Notes: generated by a model from the letters alone, not told the origin. A stretch of DNA of 64,000 nucleotides from Alphaproteobacteria bacterium (GCA_030148665.1 JASBSZ010000014.1:1-64000), one strand, 5' to 3'. Counted from the first letter of the stretch, positions 41,699 to 53,072 are shown. Numbers and translations are program-made.

Positions 41699-41730
41699 GG
41701 GGGCCTTGCCGGATCATGAAACTGCCTATT

Positions 41731-41758
41731 CTTATAGGGAAGTTTGCGGGGGACACAA
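41731..41758 (-). promoter_or_regulatory. Putative sigma-70 promoter of ubiE
   Basis: On the minus strand TTGTGT (41753-41758) and TATAAG (41731-41736) are 16 bp apart, with the predicted start site about 25 bp before the ubiE ATG. The -10 is good and the -35 moderate. The spacer also has to hold a mutM promoter on the other strand, which was not identified. Confidence 0.4.
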
Positions 41759-41793
41759 TGCGCCCCGGCGAGGCCTGCAACAAAAGGTGAAGA

Positions 41794-42615
41794 ATGCCGG
41801 AATTGCCCGAGGTCGAAACCGTCAGGCGCGGATTGCAGCCCTTGCTCGAGGCGCAGAGGATCCTGCATGTCCGGTTGCGCCGTGACGGGCTGCGCCGCCC
41901 GTTTCCGCCCGGCATGGCCGATCGGCTGGCCGGTGTCCGTGTGGAAAGGTTGCGTCGGCGCGGCAAGTACATCCTGGGCGATCTGTCATCGGGCGATGTG
42001 CTGCTGATCCACCTGGGCATGACGGGGCGCTTTCATCATGGCCGGGGCGCGCCCGGCAAACATGATCACATGATGATCGAACTTCAGTCCGGCGAGACGG
42101 TTTTCTACAACGATCCGCGTCGGTTCGGTGTGATCGACCTTTTTGCAGGCGGGGATGAGGCAGCCCATCCCCTGTTGTGCAGGCTGGGTCCCGAGCCCCT
42201 GGGCGCGGATTTTCACGAGGATCATCTGTACCGGGCCTTTTCCGGGCGCCGGAGTGCCGTGAAACCGGCCCTGCTCGACCAGCGAATCGTGGCCGGGCTG
42301 GGCAATATCTATGTGTCCGAGGCCCTCTGGCGCGCCCGGCTCAGCCCGTTGCGTGCAGCGGGGCGTATCTCGCATGCGCGCATCGTGACGCTGGTGCAGG
42401 CGATTCGCACGGTGCTGGACGACGCGATTGAGGGCGGCGGTTCGACCCTGAGGGATTATCGCCGCATCGATGGGGAAATCGGGGGGTTCCAGGAAAAATT
42501 CGCGGTTTACGGACGTGATGGCGGATCTTGCCGACATGCTGATTGCAAAGGAAAAATCAGGCGTATCACCCAGGCCGGACGCGCGACGTTCTATTGTCCG
42601 CGCTGCCAAAGATAA
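41794..42615 (+). CDS. mutM: Formamidopyrimidine-DNA glycosylase MutM (Fpg)
   Basis: This 273-residue base-excision repair enzyme removes 8-oxoguanine and opened purines. The N-terminal PELPEVETVRRGL holds the catalytic Pro and Glu. The helix-two-turn-helix has LLDQRIVAGLGNIYVSEALW, and the C-terminal zinc finger has Cys-x4-Cys (SCRHADCKGKI) and YCPRCQ. The start has an AAGGTGAAG ribosome-binding site. It is followed 59 bp later by the enoyl-CoA hydratase gene. Confidence 0.96.
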   Translation: MPELPEVETVRRGLQPLLEAQRILHVRLRRDGLRRPFPPGMADRLAGVRVERLRRRGKYILGDLSSGDVLLIHLGMTGRFHHGRGAPGKHDHMMIELQSGETVFYNDPRRFGVIDLFAGGDEAAHPLLCRLGPEPLGADFHEDHLYRAFSGRRSAVKPALLDQRIVAGLGNIYVSEALWRARLSPLRAAGRISHARIVTLVQAIRTVLDDAIEGGGSTLRDYRRIDGEIGGFQEKFAVYGRDGGSCRHADCKGKIRRITQAGRATFYCPRCQR

Positions 42616-42674
42616 CTTGAATCGGGCGTCCAAACTGGTATTTGAGGCCTTCATGAGCCGCTCGGAGGGAACCA

Positions 42675-43451
42675 ATGGCCTATGAGACCCTGATTGTCGA
42701 AGTCGAAGATCACGTTGGCCTGATTCGCCTGAACCGTCCCGAGGCGCTGAATGCGCTGAACAGCCAGATGCTGCAAGAGCTGGCCTCTGCCGTACAGGGC
42801 ATGCAGGACAATGATTCCGTGCGGGTGATCGTGCTGACCGGATCGGACAAGGCCTTTGCCGCCGGTGCCGACATCAAGGAGATGTCCGAGAAATCCTTTG
42901 TGGACATGTTCTCCTCGGATTTCTTTACCCCCGAGACCGAGGCCTTTGTGCGTTGTCGCAAGCCGATCATCGCCGCGGTCGCCGGGTATGCTCTGGGTGG
43001 CGGCTGCGAGCTGGCGATGATGTGCGATTTCATCATTGCCGCCGACACCGCCAAGTTCGGCCAGCCCGAAATCAACCTCGGGGTCATTGCCGGTATTGGC
43101 GGCACGCAGCGGCTGACCCGTTTCGTGGGCAAGTCCAAGTCGATGGAAATGCATCTGACAGGGCGGTTCATGGATGCCGAAGAGGCCGAGCGCGCAGGCC
43201 TCGTCAGCCGCGTCGTCCCGGCCAGGAAGCTGATGGAAGACGTGATGGCAACCGCTGCCAAGATCGCCGAGAAATCGACCCTCACCACCATGGCGGTGAA
43301 AGAGGCGGTCAACCGCGCATACGAAACCACCCTGCGCGAGGGCGTGCTGTTCGAACGCCGGCTGTTCCATTCGCTGTTCGCAACCGAGGATCAGTCCGAG
43401 GGCATGGCGGCCTTTCTGGAAAAACGCGAACCCCAGTTCCGCGGCAAATGA
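42675..43451 (+). CDS. Enoyl-CoA hydratase
   Basis: This 258-residue crotonase-family enzyme hydrates 2-enoyl-CoA in fatty-acid beta-oxidation. The oxyanion-hole segments are [11 protein letters not shown] and the [11 protein letters not shown] loop. Both catalytic glutamates of true hydratases are present, in GGCELAMM and [19 protein letters not shown]. Length and motifs match the short-chain hydratases (FadB1/Ech) that sit between mutM and rpsT in Rhodobacterales. It contrasts with the second crotonase at 55295, which lacks the full Glu pair. Confidence 0.93.
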   Translation: MAYETLIVEVEDHVGLIRLNRPEALNALNSQMLQELASAVQGMQDNDSVRVIVLTGSDKAFAAGADIKEMSEKSFVDMFSSDFFTPETEAFVRCRKPIIAAVAGYALGGGCELAMMCDFIIAADTAKFGQPEINLGVIAGIGGTQRLTRFVGKSKSMEMHLTGRFMDAEEAERAGLVSRVVPARKLMEDVMATAAKIAEKSTLTTMAVKEAVNRAYETTLREGVLFERRLFHSLFATEDQSEGMAAFLEKREPQFRGK

Positions 43452-43475
43452 CGCGAAAAAACCGCTTGCGACCCG

Positions 43476-43504
43476 TTGACTTGCGCCGGACTCGCGTCTA
43501 GAAG
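43476..43504 (+). promoter_or_regulatory. Sigma-70 promoter of rpsT
   Basis: TTGACT (43476-43481) and TAGAAG (43499-43504) are separated by 17 bp and lie 43 bp upstream of the rpsT ATG. This is a good match to the alphaproteobacterial housekeeping promoter and expected for a ribosomal protein gene. Confidence 0.6.
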
Positions 43505-43546
43505 CGCGTTTCATCTTTCGATAACCGAAAAGACCGGAATTTGCAC

Positions 43547-43813
43547 ATGGCCAACTCGCCACAATCCAAGAAACGCGCGCGCCAGGCGGCGCGGCGTACG
43601 CTCGTGAACAAGTCTCGCCGTACCCGGATCCGTACCTTCATCCGCAAGGTCGAAGAGGCGATCGCCGGCGGTGATCAGGCCGCCGCTGCCGAGGCATTGC
43701 GGGCCGCCCAGCCCGAGATCATGCGTGGCGTCACCAAGGGCGTCATGCACCGCAATACCGCCAGCCGCAAGATTTCGCGCCTGGCCAGGAAGGTCAAGTC
43801 GCTGGGCGCCTGA
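43547..43813 (+). CDS. rpsT: 30S ribosomal protein S20
   Basis: This 88-residue basic protein binds 16S rRNA in the small subunit. It has the S20 signature [20 protein letters not shown] at the N-terminus and [20 protein letters not shown] near the end. The ATG at 43547 gives the canonical MANS start. It has its own promoter and a strong terminator. Confidence 0.97.
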   Translation: MANSPQSKKRARQAARRTLVNKSRRTRIRTFIRKVEEAIAGGDQAAAAEALRAAQPEIMRGVTKGVMHRNTASRKISRLARKVKSLGA

Positions 43814-43845
43814 TCGGGCACCACGAGACCTGGCAGAAAATGTCG

Positions 43846-43877
43846 TGACGCGGCCCTTTGGGGGCTGCGTCTTTTTT
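43846..43877 (+). terminator. Rho-independent terminator of rpsT
   Basis: GACGCGGCCC pairs with GGGCTGCGTC (one G-T pair) around a 6-base loop and is followed by six T residues. It lies 32 bp after the rpsT stop and is a textbook intrinsic terminator. Confidence 0.85.
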
Positions 43878-44157
43878 GGTGTCTGGCGATCAGCATCGGA
43901 CAAACGTCTCGGTTGCAACGAATGATTCTGACCCTTCGCGATACGCGTGTTCCACGCGGCAGGAAAACGGGTGGCAGGATGGCAATTCCGGGGCGCGCCC
44001 TATGGCCCGCAACCGGGTGAAACCATAGATTTTGGGGGTGAGGAAACATCTCCGAGATTCGCCCCTCACGAATATTCGAGTCAAGTGTGAAGAGTCGTTG
44101 AAAGGTCGCCACGCGACCTGCTAGCTTCGCCGAGTGATTCAAACCGTCTGGGGGGAC
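43878..44157. promoter_or_regulatory. Regulatory spacer upstream of the rhodanese-dnaA genes with five GANTC sites
   Basis: This 280-bp stretch holds no gene. It contains five GANTC motifs (43924, 44056, 44078, 44092, 44136), four of them within 85 bp. About one would be expected by chance. CcrM methylates GANTC in alphaproteobacteria and links transcription, including that of dnaA in Caulobacter, to the replication cycle. It also contains an inverted repeat (44103-44119) and a possible promoter with TTGAAA at 44098. No clear DnaA box was seen. Confidence 0.55.
44103..44119. repeat. Perfect inverted repeat upstream of the rhodanese gene
   Basis: AGGTCGC-CAC-GCGACCT has 7-bp arms and a 3-bp centre. 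It sits between a possible -35 (TTGAAA, 44098-44103) and -10 (TAGCTT, 44122-44127), the usual place for a repressor site. The palindrome is seen directly; the promoter assignment is weak. Confidence 0.5.
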
Positions 44158-44610
44158 ATGATGATCACGGACGGGGACGCTGACGTCACCGAAGTGCTGC
44201 CGCAGGAAGCCTGGGACATTCTGAAATCCGAACCCGATTCGGTTCTGGTTGATGTTCGCACCAAGGCCGAATGGTCCTATGTGGGAATCCCGGATCTCGA
44301 CGATCTGGGAAAGGCACCTCTTCTGGTTGAATGGCTGGCCTATCCCGAGATGACCGTGAATCCCGAGTTCACCGGCGAATTGTTTTCACGCTTCGGGGAC
44401 AGGTTTCCCGGAAAGATCCTGTTCATTTGCCGCTCGGGCGTGCGTTCGCAAGATGCGGCCGAGTATGTGGCCAATGTGTTGGGCGAGATAGGACGCAGTG
44501 CCCTGTGCATCAACGTATGCGAGGGTTTCGAAGGTGACCTCGACGGGCACAAGCACCGGGGAAACCTGAATGGATGGAAAAAGCGTGGACTTCCCTGGAG
44601 GCAGTCCTGA
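44158..44610 (+). CDS. Rhodanese-like protein
   Basis: This 150-residue single rhodanese domain has the substrate-side motif VLVDVRTKAEWSYVGIP and the active-site loop FICRSGVRSQDAA with catalytic Cys91. Such proteins transfer sulfane sulfur or act as redox or sulfide sensors; the partner is unknown. The ATG at 44158 follows GGGGG; a second ATG is next to it. Its stop lies 26 bp before the dnaA start with no obvious promoter between, so the two genes are probably co-transcribed. The C-terminal end GWKKRGLPWRQS is typical of the alphaproteobacterial form next to dnaA. Confidence 0.85.
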   Translation: MMITDGDADVTEVLPQEAWDILKSEPDSVLVDVRTKAEWSYVGIPDLDDLGKAPLLVEWLAYPEMTVNPEFTGELFSRFGDRFPGKILFICRSGVRSQDAAEYVANVLGEIGRSALCINVCEGFEGDLDGHKHRGNLNGWKKRGLPWRQS

Positions 44611-44636
44611 ACAAGAAAAAGAAGAACGGATCGGAA

Positions 44637-46025
44637 ATGACCAAGGACAGCTGGGGGCGCGTACGTGATGAATTGCAGCAGGAAATCGGCAGGGATGCCT
44701 TCAACAACTGGATAAAACCGCTCGAGCTGATCGGCGAGGAAAACGGTGTCGCCCGTTTTTCGGTGCCCACCAGTTTTCTGGGCGATTGGGTTGCGCGCAA
44801 TTACGGTGACCGGATATTGCAGGGATTCGCCAAGGGCGGTTGTTCCATCGAGCGTCTCGATTTTTCGGTGCCCGCCCGGCCCCGGCAGGCGAACGAAGGC
44901 CGACCAGCACCCCGTCAGGCCGCGCGTTCCGGCCGCGGTGAGCCGTCACAAGGGGATCGGGGAAATCGGGCACGGGAAATCGATCTGCCAGGCTCGCCGC
45001 TGGATGCGCGTTTCACCTTTGACAGTTTTGTCGTTGGCAAGCCGAATGAACTGGCCCACGCAGCAGCACGTCGGGTGGCCGAAGGCGGAGCAGTAACCTT
45101 CAACCCGTTGTTTCTCTACGGCGGCGTTGGGCTGGGCAAGACCCACCTGATGCACGCGATCGCCTGGGAGGTGCAGAAACGCCAGCCCGATGCACGCGTG
45201 CTGTATCTGTCGGCCGAACAGTTCATGTACCGCTTTGTTCAGTCGCTGCGTTTCAAGGACATGATGGGCTTCAAGGAAATGTTCCGCTCGGTCGATGTGC
45301 TGATGGTCGACGACGTGCAGTTCATTGCCGGCAAGGAAAGCACTCAGGACGAATTTTTTCACACATTCAACGCGCTGGTGGATCAGAACAAGCAGATCGT
45401 CATATCGGCTGACCGCGCGCCGGGCGAGATCGACGGTCTGGAGGAACGGATTCGTTCACGCCTGCAATGGGGGCTTGTGGTCGATCTGCATCCGACCGAC
45501 TACGAATTGCGCCTGGGCATCCTGCAATCGAAATCGGAAATTCAGGCCGGGTTCTATCCCGATGTAAGGGTTGCCGATGGCGTGCTGGAATTTCTGGCCC
45601 ACCGGATCTCGACCAATGTCCGCGTTCTGGAAGGGGCGCTGACGCGGCTTTATGCCTTTGCGTCGCTGGTCGGGCGCGAGGTTACGCTCGAGGTTGCACA
45701 GGAATGCCTGGCCGACATCCTGCGCGCATCCGATCGCAAGGTCACGATCGACGAGATCATCCGAAAGGTCGCCGATCATTACAATCTGCGCCTGTCCGAC
45801 ATGCTTTCGCCACGGCGCGCGCGCTCGGTTGCCCGTCCACGCCAGGTGGCCATGTTTCTGGCCAAGACGCTGACATCCAAATCCCTGCCCGAGATCGGCC
45901 GCCGCTTTGGCGGGCGCGACCATACGACGGTCATCCACGCCGTTCGCAAGATCGAGGAACTGAGGGCCATCGACTGTCAGATCGCCGAGGATGTCGAGTT
46001 GCTGCGCCGCATGCTCGAGGCCTGA
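44637..46025 (+). CDS. dnaA: Chromosomal replication initiator DnaA
   Basis: This 462-residue AAA+ initiator has domain I (residues 1-75), a charged disordered linker (80-118), Walker A GGVGLGKTH (Lys168), Walker B LMVDDVQF and the sensor region ISADRAPGEIDGLEERIRSR. Domain IV has the DnaA-box-binding signature GRRFGGRDHTTVIHAVRKIE. The ATG at 44637 was chosen because it gives the usual TKDSWGRVRDEL start and has GGATCGGAA upstream; an in-frame ATG at 44574 would overlap the rhodanese gene. dnaN and recF follow. Confidence 0.97.
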   Translation: MTKDSWGRVRDELQQEIGRDAFNNWIKPLELIGEENGVARFSVPTSFLGDWVARNYGDRILQGFAKGGCSIERLDFSVPARPRQANEGRPAPRQAARSGRGEPSQGDRGNRAREIDLPGSPLDARFTFDSFVVGKPNELAHAAARRVAEGGAVTFNPLFLYGGVGLGKTHLMHAIAWEVQKRQPDARVLYLSAEQFMYRFVQSLRFKDMMGFKEMFRSVDVLMVDDVQFIAGKESTQDEFFHTFNALVDQNKQIVISADRAPGEIDGLEERIRSRLQWGLVVDLHPTDYELRLGILQSKSEIQAGFYPDVRVADGVLEFLAHRISTNVRVLEGALTRLYAFASLVGREVTLEVAQECLADILRASDRKVTIDEIIRKVADHYNLRLSDMLSPRRARSVARPRQVAMFLAKTLTSKSLPEIGRRFGGRDHTTVIHAVRKIEELRAIDCQIAEDVELLRRMLEA

Positions 46026-46079
46026 GTGCGCTGCATGGCGGTGCCATCCGGCCCGGAAATGCGATAAATTGCATCGCCG

Positions 46080-46095
46080 GCCCCCTGCGGGGGGC
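46080..46095. repeat. Hairpin between dnaA and dnaN
   Basis: GCCCCC-TGCG-GGGGGC forms a 6-bp GC stem with a tetraloop, 55 bp after the dnaA stop and about 100 bp before dnaN. There is no T-run, so it may attenuate or pause transcription rather than end it. The rest of this 172-bp spacer shows no DnaA box. Confidence 0.4.
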
Positions 46096-46197
46096 TTGTG
46101 GACTTGACCGACCGCGCAATCCCGTCAACAAAGAAAAAGCCATATGTTTCGAGGGGCGTGGCCATCATGTTCCCTCGTCCACCCGAGGAGTGAGGGC

Positions 46198-47304
46198 ATG
46201 AAAGTCAGCATCGAACGCAGCGCGCTTCTGAAAGCCATGAGTCAGGCACAATCGGTGGTCGAGCGGCGCAACACGATCCCGATCCTGGCCAATGTGCTGA
46301 TCGAGGCCGAAGGCAGCACCGTCAGCTTTCGTGCGACCGATCTGGATATCGAAGTCATCGACAGGGTTGGTGCCCAGGTCGAAAGACCCGGCGCCTCGAC
46401 GGTTGCGGCGCATATCCTGCATGAAATCGTGCGCAAGCTGCCCGACGGTGCAATCGTGGAATTGTCCGACGATGGGGCCTCGGGGCGGCTGGAAGTGCGC
46501 GCGGGGCGGTCGCATTTTTCATTGGCGACCTTGCCGAAAGAGGATTTCCCCGTCATGGCATCGTCGGAATACAGCTGCAATTTCTCGGCCGCCGCGCCGG
46601 TGTTGCGCCGTCTGTTCGACAAGTCGAAATTCGCCATTTCGACCGAGGAAACCCGATATTACCTGAACGGCGTCTACATGCATGCTGCCGATGGCAACCT
46701 GCGATGCGTGGCAACCGACGGTCATCGTCTGGCCCGCATAGATGCCCCGTTGCCCGAGGGTGCCGACGAAATGCCGGGCGTCATCGTCCCGCGCAAGACG
46801 GTGGGTGAACTGCGCAAGCTGCTGGATGACGACGACATGCAGATTGCGGTTTCGGTATCCGAGACCAAGATCCGCTTTGCCACCCCCGAAATTACCCTGA
46901 CATCCAAGGTGATCGACGGCACCTTCCCCGATTACACGCGGGTGATTCCGGTGACCAACAGCCGCCGGCTGGAGGTCGACGCGGCCGAATTCGCCCAGGC
47001 GGTGGATCGGGTGTCCACCGTTTCGTCCGAGCGCTCGCGTGCGGTCAAGCTGTCGCTGGACGAAGACCGGCTGATCCTTTCGGTCAACGCCCCGGACAGC
47101 GGCGCCGCCGAGGAAGAGCTGGCCGTCGCATATGGGGACGAGCCACTGGAAATCGGATTCAACGCGAAATATCTGCTGGAAATCGCCGGGCAGGTCGATC
47201 GCGAGAATGCAGTCTTTCTGTTCAATGGCTCGGGCGATCCGACATTGATGCGCGAGGGCAACGACGAGACAGCCGTCTATGTCGTGATGCCGATGCGGGT
47301 GTAA
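46198..47304 (+). CDS. dnaN: DNA polymerase III beta clamp DnaN
   Basis: This 368-residue sliding clamp starts MKVSIERSALLKAMSQAQSV, with VERRNTIPILANVLIEAEG. The three clamp domains can be followed, including the typical YYLNGVYMHAADGNLRCVAT with DGHRLARID, and the C-terminal AVYVVMPMRV. The ATG has GAGGAG 8 bp upstream. It is followed by recF after 4 bp. Confidence 0.97.
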   Translation: MKVSIERSALLKAMSQAQSVVERRNTIPILANVLIEAEGSTVSFRATDLDIEVIDRVGAQVERPGASTVAAHILHEIVRKLPDGAIVELSDDGASGRLEVRAGRSHFSLATLPKEDFPVMASSEYSCNFSAAAPVLRRLFDKSKFAISTEETRYYLNGVYMHAADGNLRCVATDGHRLARIDAPLPEGADEMPGVIVPRKTVGELRKLLDDDDMQIAVSVSETKIRFATPEITLTSKVIDGTFPDYTRVIPVTNSRRLEVDAAEFAQAVDRVSTVSSERSRAVKLSLDEDRLILSVNAPDSGAAEEELAVAYGDEPLEIGFNAKYLLEIAGQVDRENAVFLFNGSGDPTLMREGNDETAVYVVMPMRV

Positions 47305-47308
47305 CCGG

Positions 47309-48424
47309 TTGGCGGGTCTGTCCGTCATCTCGCTGACGCTATCAGGCTTTCGCTCATACCGCTCGGCGCGACTGGATATCGATGATCGGCCCATTGCATT
47401 TTTCGGCGCCAACGGGGCAGGCAAGACCAATATCCTGGAGGCCGTGTCGATGCTGTCGCCCGGCCGCGGAATACGGCGGGCAGCCATCGCCGAAATGATC
47501 GGCCGCTCTGGTGCGCGGGGCTGGAAGGTCGCCGCGACCATCCGGCGCAAGGGGGAATTGCACGAGATCGAAACCTGGGTCGAGGGCATGTCGGCGCGCC
47601 AGTTGCGTCTGAACGGCAAGGCGGCGCCCCAGCTTGCCCTTGGTCGGCTGGTACCCATGATCTGGCTGATTCCCGCCATGGATCGACTGTGGATCGAGGG
47701 GGCCGAGGGTCGCCGTCGTTTCCTCGACCGTATGACCATGAGCTTTTTCCCCGACCATGCCGAGGCCATTCTGACCTACGAGAAATCCATGCGCGAGCGC
47801 AATCGCCTGCTCAGGGACGGGGTGTGGGACGAGGGCTGGTACCGCGCAATCGAGGCCAGGATGGCCGAATCCGGCGCCGCGATCACGCAAAGGCGGATGC
47901 AGACGCTTTCGTTGCTGGGCGAGGCGCAGGAACGGGCCACGACTCCCTTTCCCGTCGCCGGGCTGTCGCTGGTCTCGCGCGATGACATGGCCGGAACCTG
48001 GGACCAGGCCGATCTGGCCGCCGCCCTGGCCGAGGGCCGACGGCGCGACATGGCCGCGGGGCGCAGCCTGACCGGACCTCACCGTGCCGATCTGACTGCA
48101 ACATATATTGCCAAGGGGATCGAGGCGCGCCAATGTTCCACAGGCGAACAGAAGGCGCTGCTGATTTCATTGATACTGGCCAATGCGCGGGCGCTGTTGC
48201 GTGAAGGCGGCGTTGCACCGATCATCCTGCTTGACGAGGTTGCGGCCCATCTGGATGCCGACCGCCGCGCGGCGCTGTATGACGAGATCTGTGCGCTGGG
48301 CGCTCAGGCATGGTTGACTGGAACCGAACCCGACCTGTTCGCGACATTTGCGGGCAGGGCGCACCTCATGGAAGTATCCGAAGAGGCGGGCATATCGATT
48401 GTCCGGGAAAGGGACATGACATGA
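47309..48424 (+). CDS. recF: DNA replication and repair protein RecF
   Basis: This 371-residue SMC-like ATPase loads RecA at gaps. It has SLTLSGFRSYRSARLDI at the N-terminus, Walker A FFGANGAGKTNILEAVSML, the signature CSTGEQKALLISLILANARA and Walker B IILLDEVAAHLDADRR. The only reasonable start is a TTG at 47309, close behind the dnaN stop. It overlaps the next gene by ATGA. Confidence 0.95.
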   Translation: MAGLSVISLTLSGFRSYRSARLDIDDRPIAFFGANGAGKTNILEAVSMLSPGRGIRRAAIAEMIGRSGARGWKVAATIRRKGELHEIETWVEGMSARQLRLNGKAAPQLALGRLVPMIWLIPAMDRLWIEGAEGRRRFLDRMTMSFFPDHAEAILTYEKSMRERNRLLRDGVWDEGWYRAIEARMAESGAAITQRRMQTLSLLGEAQERATTPFPVAGLSLVSRDDMAGTWDQADLAAALAEGRRRDMAAGRSLTGPHRADLTATYIAKGIEARQCSTGEQKALLISLILANARALLREGGVAPIILLDEVAAHLDADRRAALYDEICALGAQAWLTGTEPDLFATFAGRAHLMEVSEEAGISIVRERDMT

Positions 48425-48903
48425 GACATCTTTTACCCGTGCTGGTGGCGCTGCTGGTGGCGGTCACGGCCCCGGTTGTTGCCGTGGCAGGCGCGCTGGA
48501 TCGCCAGATCGTGCGGCAAAACCACTATTACGGAGTCGGGTGGCAGGCGGATGGCAACCACTGGTCGATCGACGTTGTCCTGACACCGGGGGGTGCCCAG
48601 ATAGCCTATCCCTCGCTCGGCTGTACGGGCAGTTGGAAACTGATCGCGGCGACTGACCAGGAGCTGACCTATGCAGAAAGCATCACCGATGGTCAGAAGG
48701 ACTGTATCGCCACCGGGGTGGTCAGGCTGCGCCTGCTTCCGGCCGGGCGGTTTCTGTACAGCTGGCAGGAAACCGACGCCCGTATCGATGCCAGGGCGGT
48801 GTTGCTTCCGGCGGGCAAGGCGCGCATGCCCTATATCCAGCAGCTTGTCGAGACGTTGAACAATGTTCCGCTCGACTATCTGGAAGCACCGTTCTACGAA
48901 TAG
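48421..48903 (+). CDS. Small secreted protein of unknown function
   Basis: This 160-residue protein has a Sec signal peptide (residues 1-23, ending AVAGA). The mature part has two cysteines (LGCTGSW and KDCIATG) that may form a disulfide, and a beta-rich pattern (WSIDVVLTPGGAQIAYPSLG). No family was recognised. It is coupled to recF by an ATGA overlap and followed 5 bp later by a LysE-type exporter, so it is in the dnaN-recF transcript although probably periplasmic. Confidence 0.65.
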   Translation: MRHLLPVLVALLVAVTAPVVAVAGALDRQIVRQNHYYGVGWQADGNHWSIDVVLTPGGAQIAYPSLGCTGSWKLIAATDQELTYAESITDGQKDCIATGVVRLRLLPAGRFLYSWQETDARIDARAVLLPAGKARMPYIQQLVETLNNVPLDYLEAPFYE

Positions 48904-48908
48904 GCCCG

Positions 48909-49529
48909 ATGTCGATCTCCTTACACCAACTGGCCCTTTACGGGGGTGCCCTTCTCGTTCTTTTTCTGGTGCCCGGGCCGGTCTGGGCCGCCCTGATCGC
49001 ACGCGCATTGTCAGGGGGGTTTCATGCCGCGTGGCCGCTGGCGGCCGGGGTGGTCGTGGGCGATGGGCTGTGGCCGGTCCTCGCGGTGTTCGGTGTGACC
49101 TGGCTGATATCGCTGTACGGTGATTTCCTGGTATTGTTGCGCTATGGAGGGGCCCTCATGCTGGCAATAATGGGGCTGGCATTGCTGCGCCGCCCCGGCC
49201 GCGCGATCGACGGTGACAGCCGTCTGACGGCTCCAGGGGGATGGGTCGGGTTTTCAACGGGCGTCCTGGTGATCCTGGGCAATCCCAAGGCGATCCTGTT
49301 CTACATGGGGATCCTGCCGGGGTTTTTCGACATTCGCCAGATCAACGGTTGGGATATCGGGGCGATAGCCCTCGTTTCGATGCTGATCCCGTTTTCGGGC
49401 AACCTGGCTCTGGCGTTGTTTCTGGGGCGGGCACGCAGGCTGATTTCATCGCCATCCGCGCTGCGTCGGGTCAATATCGGCTCAGGGATAGCGCTGCTCG
49501 CGGTCGGCGTGCTGATCGCCCTGAGCTGA
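48909..49529 (+). CDS. LysE/RhtB-family amino-acid exporter
   Basis: This 206-residue membrane protein has about six hydrophobic segments and the family's N-terminal motif LVLFLVPGPVWAALIARALSG. The conserved middle motif TGVLVILGNPKAILFYMGIL is also present. LysE proteins export amino acids or related compounds; the substrate is unknown. It lies between the secreted protein and gyrB on the same strand. Confidence 0.85.
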   Translation: MSISLHQLALYGGALLVLFLVPGPVWAALIARALSGGFHAAWPLAAGVVVGDGLWPVLAVFGVTWLISLYGDFLVLLRYGGALMLAIMGLALLRRPGRAIDGDSRLTAPGGWVGFSTGVLVILGNPKAILFYMGILPGFFDIRQINGWDIGAIALVSMLIPFSGNLALALFLGRARRLISSPSALRRVNIGSGIALLAVGVLIALS

Positions 49530-49603
49530 GATACGAAAACCCCAAAATCTGGTGTCGGATGGGTGACATTACCCTGACCAGCGCGTATATGTGGGGGGTA
49601 TGA

Positions 49604-52036
<2,433 letters not shown>

Positions 52037-52128
52037 GGCCTGTTGACAATCACCAGATCGTACCGGCGGTTGGCGCGAACCCAGCCTGCTGGGGGATTTC
52101 CGGCGATACGAATCCCGGGTTCATCCCG

Positions 52129-53061
52129 CTAACTGCCCGTGCCGCTGCTGCAGGCCCGTCTGATATAGTCGCTCGTCATCAGGTCCAGATGCGCGCCGCC
52201 GCCGTTCTTCAACAGGGTGATTTCATCGTCGCTCTGGCGTGAGAAGCGGCCCGATCGCAGATCGCGGTAGTCGGCGACAACATCATGCTCTGCGATGACC
52301 CCGGCCGCGAGCGGGATCATCAGTTCGCCCGTTTCCATCGCCGTCTTGCGCGAATCGACAAAGATCCGGGCGCGCTGCAGGGCGCGATCATCGGCCTCGC
52401 GCATGTCGGGCAGATAGGCCCCGATCAGGTCGAGATGCTGGCCAGGTTGTAACCAGTCACCCCTTACGAGCGGCTGTCTGGACATTGTACAGGTGGCTAT
52501 GATGTCAGCCTTGCCCACGGCCATTTCCAGGTCGTCGGCCCGCGCGATCGGGTGATCTGGATATGCGCGGATGATGTCGTCCACCTTTTGCGACGTGCGG
52601 TTCCAGATCGTAAAGCGGGCATCGGGGAAAAGCGCGGAATATGCCTCGACCAGCGATCGCGCCACGGTACCGGCCCCGACAATCAGTATTTCACGGCTGT
52701 CGGGGCGCGCCAGATGCCGGGCCGCAAGCAGCGAATCACCGGCGGTTTTCCACTTGGTCACCAGGTGAAAGTCGATCACCGCCTCGACAATGCCGGTCCG
52801 ATCGGAAAACAGCGTAACAACGCCATTGATCGAACTCGGACCATCCTTGCCGTCATTGCCCGGAAAGATCTGGCAGGTCTTGACCGCGATTCCCAGCCCG
52901 TCGATCCAGGCATGGCGTGACAGCATGGTATCGCTGCCCCTGTGCATTACCACATCTTCCAGCTGGGCCTCGGGCAGGTCGTGCCCTGCGGCCAGTGCAT
53001 CGGTCAGCGCCAGCCAGTCCAGCCTGTTTTCACCAACTGAATCAATAAACTGAAAATCCAT
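52129..53061 (-). CDS. Ornithine cyclodeaminase / mu-crystallin family protein
   Basis: This 310-residue protein has a Rossmann NAD-binding motif EILIVGAGTVARSLVEAYSA and the family segments VKTCQIFPGN, GVVTLFSDRTGIVEAVIDFH and GAYLPDMREADDRALQRARI with FVDSR. Members deaminate ornithine or reduce imines such as pyrroline-2-carboxylate; the exact reaction is not evident. It starts with GGGGGAAGG just upstream and follows the UPF0178 gene by 11 bp, probably co-transcribed. No arginine or proline genes are adjacent. Confidence 0.85.
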   Translation of the reverse strand: MDFQFIDSVGENRLDWLALTDALAAGHDLPEAQLEDVVMHRGSDTMLSRHAWIDGLGIAVKTCQIFPGNDGKDGPSSINGVVTLFSDRTGIVEAVIDFHLVTKWKTAGDSLLAARHLARPDSREILIVGAGTVARSLVEAYSALFPDARFTIWNRTSQKVDDIIRAYPDHPIARADDLEMAVGKADIIATCTMSRQPLVRGDWLQPGQHLDLIGAYLPDMREADDRALQRARIFVDSRKTAMETGELMIPLAAGVIAEHDVVADYRDLRSGRFSRQSDDEITLLKNGGGAHLDLMTSDYIRRACSSGTGS

Positions 53062-53072
53062 CCTTCCCCCTT

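Noticed and set aside
44041-46197. Replication origin with DnaA boxes around dnaA
   Set aside because: No convincing TTATCCACA-type boxes or AT-rich unwinding element were found in the spacers either side of dnaA; the origin is probably elsewhere.
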